Shown piece by piece: positions 62,852 through 64,000 of a stretch of DNA of 64,000 nt (positions within the stretch are counted from its first letter, which is position 1; every line of letters starts with the position of its first letter). Under the pieces are notes generated by a model. The model worked only from the letters and a program-made list of their open reading frames with translations, made no database searches and had not been told where the DNA came from. The DNA is from Novosphingobium sp. GTDB taxonomy: Bacteria > Pseudomonadota > Alphaproteobacteria > Sphingomonadales > Sphingomonadaceae. The stretch covers positions 20,464 through 84,463 of the forward strand of contig JAGHZR010000019.1 in the NCBI GenBank assembly GCA_017745295.1, read 5' to 3'. The position numbers were made by a program, and so were the translations under genes.

Positions 62852-64000
62852 TTACGAACGGTTCTTGAGGGCTTCGCCGAGGATGTCGCCGAGCGAAGCG
62901 CCCGAGTCCGACGAACCGTACTGTTCCACGGCTTCCTTCTCTTCGGCCAGCTGGCGGGCCTTGACCGAGAAGTTCGGCTTCTTCGAACGATCGAAGCCGG
63001 TGACCATGGCGTCGAGCTTCTGGCCGACCTGGAAGCGGTCGGGGCGCTGCTCGTCGCGGTCGCGGCCGAGGTCCGAACGCTTGATGAAGCCGGTGGCGCC
63101 ATCGTCGCCAGCCTGGACTTCCAGGCCGCCGTCGCGGACTTCGAGAACGGTGACGGTGACGACTTCGTTACGACGCAGCGAGCTGCCGCCGGTCGCGGCA
63201 ACGCCGCCAGCGGCCGGAGCGCCACGCTCAAGCTGCTTCATGCCGAGGCTGATGCGTTCCTTCTCGACGTCGACGTCGAGAACCACGGCCGAAACCTGCT
63301 CGCCCTTGCGGTGCAGAGCCAGCGCGTCTTCGCCCGAGATGCCCCAGGCGATGTCCGACATGTGAACCATGCCGTCGACGTCGCCGTCGAGACCGATGAA
63401 CAGGCCGAATTCGGTGGCGTTCTTGACTTCGCCTTCAACCTGCGAACCGACGGGGTGCTTCTCGGCGAAGGCTTCCCAGGGGTTCTGCTGAGCCTGCTTG
63501 AGGCCGAGCGAGATGCGGCGCTTGTCCGAATCGACTTCGAGAACGACCACTTCGACTTCCTGCGAGGTCGAGACGATCTTGCCGGGGTGGACGTTCTTCT
63601 TGGTCCAGGACATTTCCGAAACGTGGACGAGGCCCTCGATGCCGGCTTCCAGTTCCACGAAGGCACCGTATTCGGTGATGTTCGTCACGCGGCCCGACAG
63701 CTTGGCGCCGATCGGATACTTGGCTGCGGCGCCTTCCCACGGATCGCTTTCCAGCTGCTTCATGCCGAGGCTGATGCGCTGCGTGTCGCGATTGATGCGG
63801 ATGATCTGGACGCGGACGACGTCGCCGATGTTGATCATCTCGCTCGGGTGGTTGATGCGCTTGTAGCTGAGGTCGGTAACGTGGAGCAGGCCATCGATGC
63901 CGCCGAGATCAACGAATGCACCGTAATCAGTGATGTTCTTGACGGTGCCCTCGATGATCTGGCCCTCGGCCAGTGTCTGGATGAGGCCGCTGCGCTGCTC
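62852..64000 (-). CDS. rpsA: 30S ribosomal protein S1 (partial; 5' part beyond the window)
   Basis: The C-terminal 382 residues of ribosomal protein S1 are visible. The frame stays open from the last base through M at 63838, so that Met is not the start. Repeated S1 RNA-binding domains are seen: (DYGAFVDLGGIDGLLHVTD, EYGAFVELEAGIEGLVHVSE, EFGLFIGLDGDVDGMVHMSD), each followed by QRISLGMKQL-type linkers. The C-terminus ends in LGDILGEALKNRS. S1 binds mRNA on the 30S subunit. A terminator follows. Confidence 0.95.
   Translation of the reverse strand, partial: EQRSGLIQTLAEGQIIEGTVKNITDYGAFVDLGGIDGLLHVTDLSYKRINHPSEMINIGDVVRVQIIRINRDTQRISLGMKQLESDPWEGAAAKYPIGAKLSGRVTNITEYGAFVELEAGIEGLVHVSEMSWTKKNVHPGKIVSTSQEVEVVVLEVDSDKRRISLGLKQAQQNPWEAFAEKHPVGSQVEGEVKNATEFGLFIGLDGDVDGMVHMSDIAWGISGEDALALHRKGEQVSAVVLDVDVEKERISLGMKQLERGAPAAGGVAATGGSSLRRNEVVTVTVLEVRDGGLEVQAGDDGATGFIKRSDLGRDRDEQRPDRFQVGQKLDAMVTGFDRSKKPNFSVKARQLAEEKEAVEQYGSSDSGASLGDILGEALKNRS

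Overview
The window looks like chromosomal DNA of a sphingomonad alphaproteobacterium, most likely Novosphingobium or a close relative. The evidence is the high GC, the dense short-spaced genes, an alphaproteobacterial split F0 operon (atpI-B-E-b'-b with no F1 genes), CpdR, SapC, an RcnB-type protein, an NADP-isocitrate dehydrogenase of the IDH1 type, and dispersed palindromes of the CGTCATTGCGAG and TTCGACAAGCTCAG kinds. The order-level call is firm; the genus is inference. No prophage, insertion sequence, CRISPR array, rRNA or secretion locus was seen. This is core genome.

Layout. 1-14.9 kb: rsmB, a TPR protein, rppH, korAB (2-oxoacid:ferredoxin oxidoreductase), a PAP2 phosphatase, a photolyase, cfa, a PilZ protein, purF translationally coupled to a short-chain dehydrogenase, then lolCE-lolD, a small unknown protein and a glutathione peroxidase. 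14.9-24.2 kb: an RcnB-like protein, dnaE, a small membrane protein, a radical SAM protein, TetR, a TauD-family dioxygenase, icd and tRNA-Val(GAC). 24.3-32.4 kb: cpdR divergent from an N-formylglutamate amidohydrolase, a probable SuhB-type sRNA, sapC, a GlcD/D2HGDH-like flavoprotein, an unknown exported protein, a DEAD-box helicase and a carboxylesterase. 32.4-36.8 kb: an rluB-rsmD-uvrD run on the minus strand. 36.8-47.4 kb: an AmpG-like transporter, folC, trpA, trpB, an outer-membrane barrel protein, trpF, a lipoprotein, a SIMPL-domain protein, pyrF, a LapA-domain protein and purB. 47.4-55.6 kb: an alpha/beta hydrolase, then radC-NRDE-EEP lipoprotein (minus), divergent from ydbH-ynbE-ydbL (plus). 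55.9-64 kb: the F0 operon, mgtE, purT, gloB, a less GC-rich small membrane protein and the 3' two-thirds of rpsA, which runs off the right edge.

How the genes fit together. Purine synthesis (purF, purB, purT), tryptophan synthesis (trpA, trpB, trpF), pyrimidine synthesis (pyrF) and folate synthesis (folC) are all present, on scattered short operons. RNA and ribosome maturation is well represented (rsmB, rsmD, rluB, DEAD helicase, rppH, rpsA). Envelope biogenesis is served by Lol, YdbH-YnbE-YdbL, Cfa and the AmpG-like carrier.

Nothing here is clearly a new defence or mobile system. The observations most worth following are non-coding: the SuhB-like sRNA with an anti-Shine-Dalgarno CUCCUCC stretch, a paired 16-bp repeat upstream of purF, a possibly switching leader before the outer-membrane barrel gene, and palindromic repeats at several gene junctions. 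One of these is a degenerate hairpin where accD sits in many relatives.
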